Virus record (IMG/VR): IMGVR_UViG_3300031673_000512 | Coordinates: 1-22,874 of that record | From: a virus | Reading direction: 5' to 3' (one strand) | Length of the DNA stretch: 22,874 bases | In this document: piece by piece, positions 21,360 to 22,874 of the stretch | How the letters are laid out: each line of letters starts with the position of its first letter | Position numbering within the stretch: the first letter of the stretch is position 1 | Made by a program: the position numbers and the translations under genes | The notes under the pieces: model-generated | Seen by the model: the letters and a program-made list of their open reading frames with translations, nothing else | The model's database searches: none | Told to the model about the DNA's origin: nothing

Positions 21360-22874
21360 ATGGCGTTCCAACCGCGGAACTTCGAGCAGATTTTGACGGA
21401 CATGATCGCCCATGTCCGCGCCAACACGACTCTCACAGACTTCACTGTTGGATCGGTCATCCGTACGATTCTCGAGTCGGCAGCCCTCGAAGATGATGAG
21501 CAGTACTTTCAGATGGTCCAGCTTCTGGATGCGTTTCGGATTCAGACAGCCAGGGATTCGGACCTAGACGAGCGGGCCGCTGACTACAATTTGGTGCGTC
21601 TCCCTCCCAAGTCGTCCTTCACCAAGTCGATCGTAATTCAGAATGGGAGTTTGATCACAGACACGTTGGTCTTTGACCTCGTGTCCGGCAGCCCTAAGAC
21701 GGCGAAGCTGAACGACACTTCCGACTTCCCTACAGCCCCGTTCACGATCCGAATGGGTGAGGGTACCCCTCAGGTCGAAGACTGTTCAGTCACCATCAAC
21801 AACACCGTCACCAACGAGTTGACAGTGGCTTCCCTGGTCAACGACCACTCCGTAGGAGAACGCGTTTCTGTAACGGGCGGCGGGGACAAGACGATCAGTT
21901 CCGGGCAGCAGATTCAAGTCCCTCCTCAAGGCAACAACAGTCCCATCTTGTTTACGACTACTGACCCAGCCACCATTGTCGATGGAAACTACGAGTCCGG
22001 GAGTATCGGCGGTAGCGCGAACGTCGCTGGCCGCATCGGAAACGTAGCTGCCGGGCGCATATCACAGTTTCAGGGTTCCCCTCCGTTCGCAGGAGCCCTT
22101 GTTACAAACAAGACGTCCACCAGTGGTGGTCGTGATCTGGAAACTGATTCTGACCTGCGGGCCCGTTTGACGCGGAGACTGGCAGAGCTGGTTCGCGGGA
22201 CGGTTCAGGCACTCGAGTCAGGGGTGATTGGTGTCGAAGACCCTCAGACGGGTCAAAGCGTTGCGACTGCGAAACTCAGAGAAGACTTTGACGATCCCTA
22301 CAACCACGTTCTCTACGTGGACGATGGGACGGGGTTCCTTCCGTCATTCGTCAACATGGCTCAGTCCACACTAAACGGGGTTCATGGGATCGGGGTGGTC
22401 GTTCTGAATGTGAACGACTCAACCGAGTTCCCCGATTCTGGAGACATCCTTCTTGAGCCCGAGGGTGCGGAACCTGAGTACGTGACCTACTCCTCCAAGG
22501 GAGCAGGGATTCTGAATCTGGACGCTGCTACGCTTTACGCGCACGCCAGCGGTGCTGAAGTGTTGCTAGTCGATCACCTTGGGGCTGCTGAAGAGGGACA
22601 GAACTACTTCCAGCTATCCGACTTTCCATTGCTCAAGAACACGTTGGAATTGTACGACGACGACACGGGGTTCTTCACCAAACGCACTGAAGAATCGGAT
22701 TTCGTCGTCAACAGAACCAATGGCGAGATCGAGTACCTTAGGGCGGGCCTGGCAGGGGGCTCTGTTCCGTTGGCACGCTATGGTTACTACACAGGTTTGA
22801 TCCAAGAAGTTCAGAAGGTGGTAACCGGCGATCCAAACGACCGCATCAGCTACCCGGGGATCGTCGCAGGCGGC
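21360..22874 (+). CDS. Baseplate wedge protein J-like (gp6/gpJ/XkdT family), partial at window end
   Basis: ATG 21360 follows GAGGAG at 21348-21353. The frame is open for 505 codons to the end of the window. The N-terminus has the J signature: FTVGSVIRTILESAALEDDE (residues 28-47) and ARDSDLDERAADYNLVRLPP (64-83). Further on, VTNKTSTSGGRDLETDSDLR is the conserved GG-x-D-x-E-x-D segment. Residues about 355-405 contain a small inserted beta module (EPEYVTYSSKG ... LYAHASGAEVLLVD), common in tail proteins. The end repeats a strand pattern (ESDFVVNRTNGEIEYL) like the gene at 110. It forms the baseplate ring that links hub and fibres. Confidence 0.85.
   Translation, partial: MAFQPRNFEQILTDMIAHVRANTTLTDFTVGSVIRTILESAALEDDEQYFQMVQLLDAFRIQTARDSDLDERAADYNLVRLPPKSSFTKSIVIQNGSLITDTLVFDLVSGSPKTAKLNDTSDFPTAPFTIRMGEGTPQVEDCSVTINNTVTNELTVASLVNDHSVGERVSVTGGGDKTISSGQQIQVPPQGNNSPILFTTTDPATIVDGNYESGSIGGSANVAGRIGNVAAGRISQFQGSPPFAGALVTNKTSTSGGRDLETDSDLRARLTRRLAELVRGTVQALESGVIGVEDPQTGQSVATAKLREDFDDPYNHVLYVDDGTGFLPSFVNMAQSTLNGVHGIGVVVLNVNDSTEFPDSGDILLEPEGAEPEYVTYSSKGAGILNLDAATLYAHASGAEVLLVDHLGAAEEGQNYFQLSDFPLLKNTLELYDDDTGFFTKRTEESDFVVNRTNGEIEYLRAGLAGGSVPLARYGYYTGLIQEVQKVVTGDPNDRISYPGIVAGG

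Noticed and set aside
1-22874. CRISPR array, insertion sequence or attachment site
   Set aside because: No regularly spaced short repeats, transposase-like protein, terminal inverted repeats or tRNA gene were seen in the window.

Overview
The window is an 22.9 kb stretch of a tailed-phage (or prophage) late region, with every credible gene on the + strand and most genes overlapping by the stop/start arrangements TGATG or ATGA. The gene order (neck proteins, tail terminator, sheath, tube, frameshifted tail assembly chaperone, tape measure, hub, spike, LysM/gp25-type protein, gpJ) is that of a contractile-tail myovirus. The DNA is moderately GC-rich and ribosome binding sites are strong AGGAGG types. 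Nothing identifies the host. No terminase, portal, major capsid, integrase or replication gene lies inside the window, so lifestyle cannot be judged.

Region 1 (1-937): the end of one gene and a beta-rich putative virion protein. Region 2 (937-2766): an accessory-looking cassette with a three-helix membrane protein, a permuted NlpC/P60 (LRAT/YiiX-like) putative cysteine hydrolase, a small helical protein, a single-span membrane protein with a coiled coil, and a protein with two MshEN/T2SSE_N-type 24-residue motifs. Region 3 (2783-7755): beta-sandwich-like virion proteins, a neck-type protein, a zinc-ribbon-bearing protein, an HK97-gp10-like protein and a putative tail terminator. Region 4 (7766-12070): a small Lys/Pro-rich protein, a large tail sheath (861 aa), an unknown protein, a 244-nt structured non-coding spacer and the tail tube. 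Region 5 (12103-15267): the tail assembly chaperone with a probable programmed frameshift, then the tape measure. Region 6 (15286-22874): the baseplate (hub, OB-fold spike, an extraordinary Pro/Leu/Ile repeat protein, a LysM + gp25-like fusion, and gpJ, which runs off the end).

The genes work together to finish the head neck, polymerise tube and sheath to a length set by the tape measure, and build the baseplate. The points most worth a second look are: the spacer at 11377-11620, which holds a promoter-like sequence followed about 80 nt later by a C(UUCG)G-capped terminator and so may encode a ~76-nt small RNA; one beta-domain family recurring in three different tail genes (five copies); a second degenerate copy of the sheath C-terminal codons just after the sheath stop; the +1 (or -2) frameshift at a T6C run; the compact MshEN-like protein; and the 42-residue proline repeat protein between spike and baseplate.
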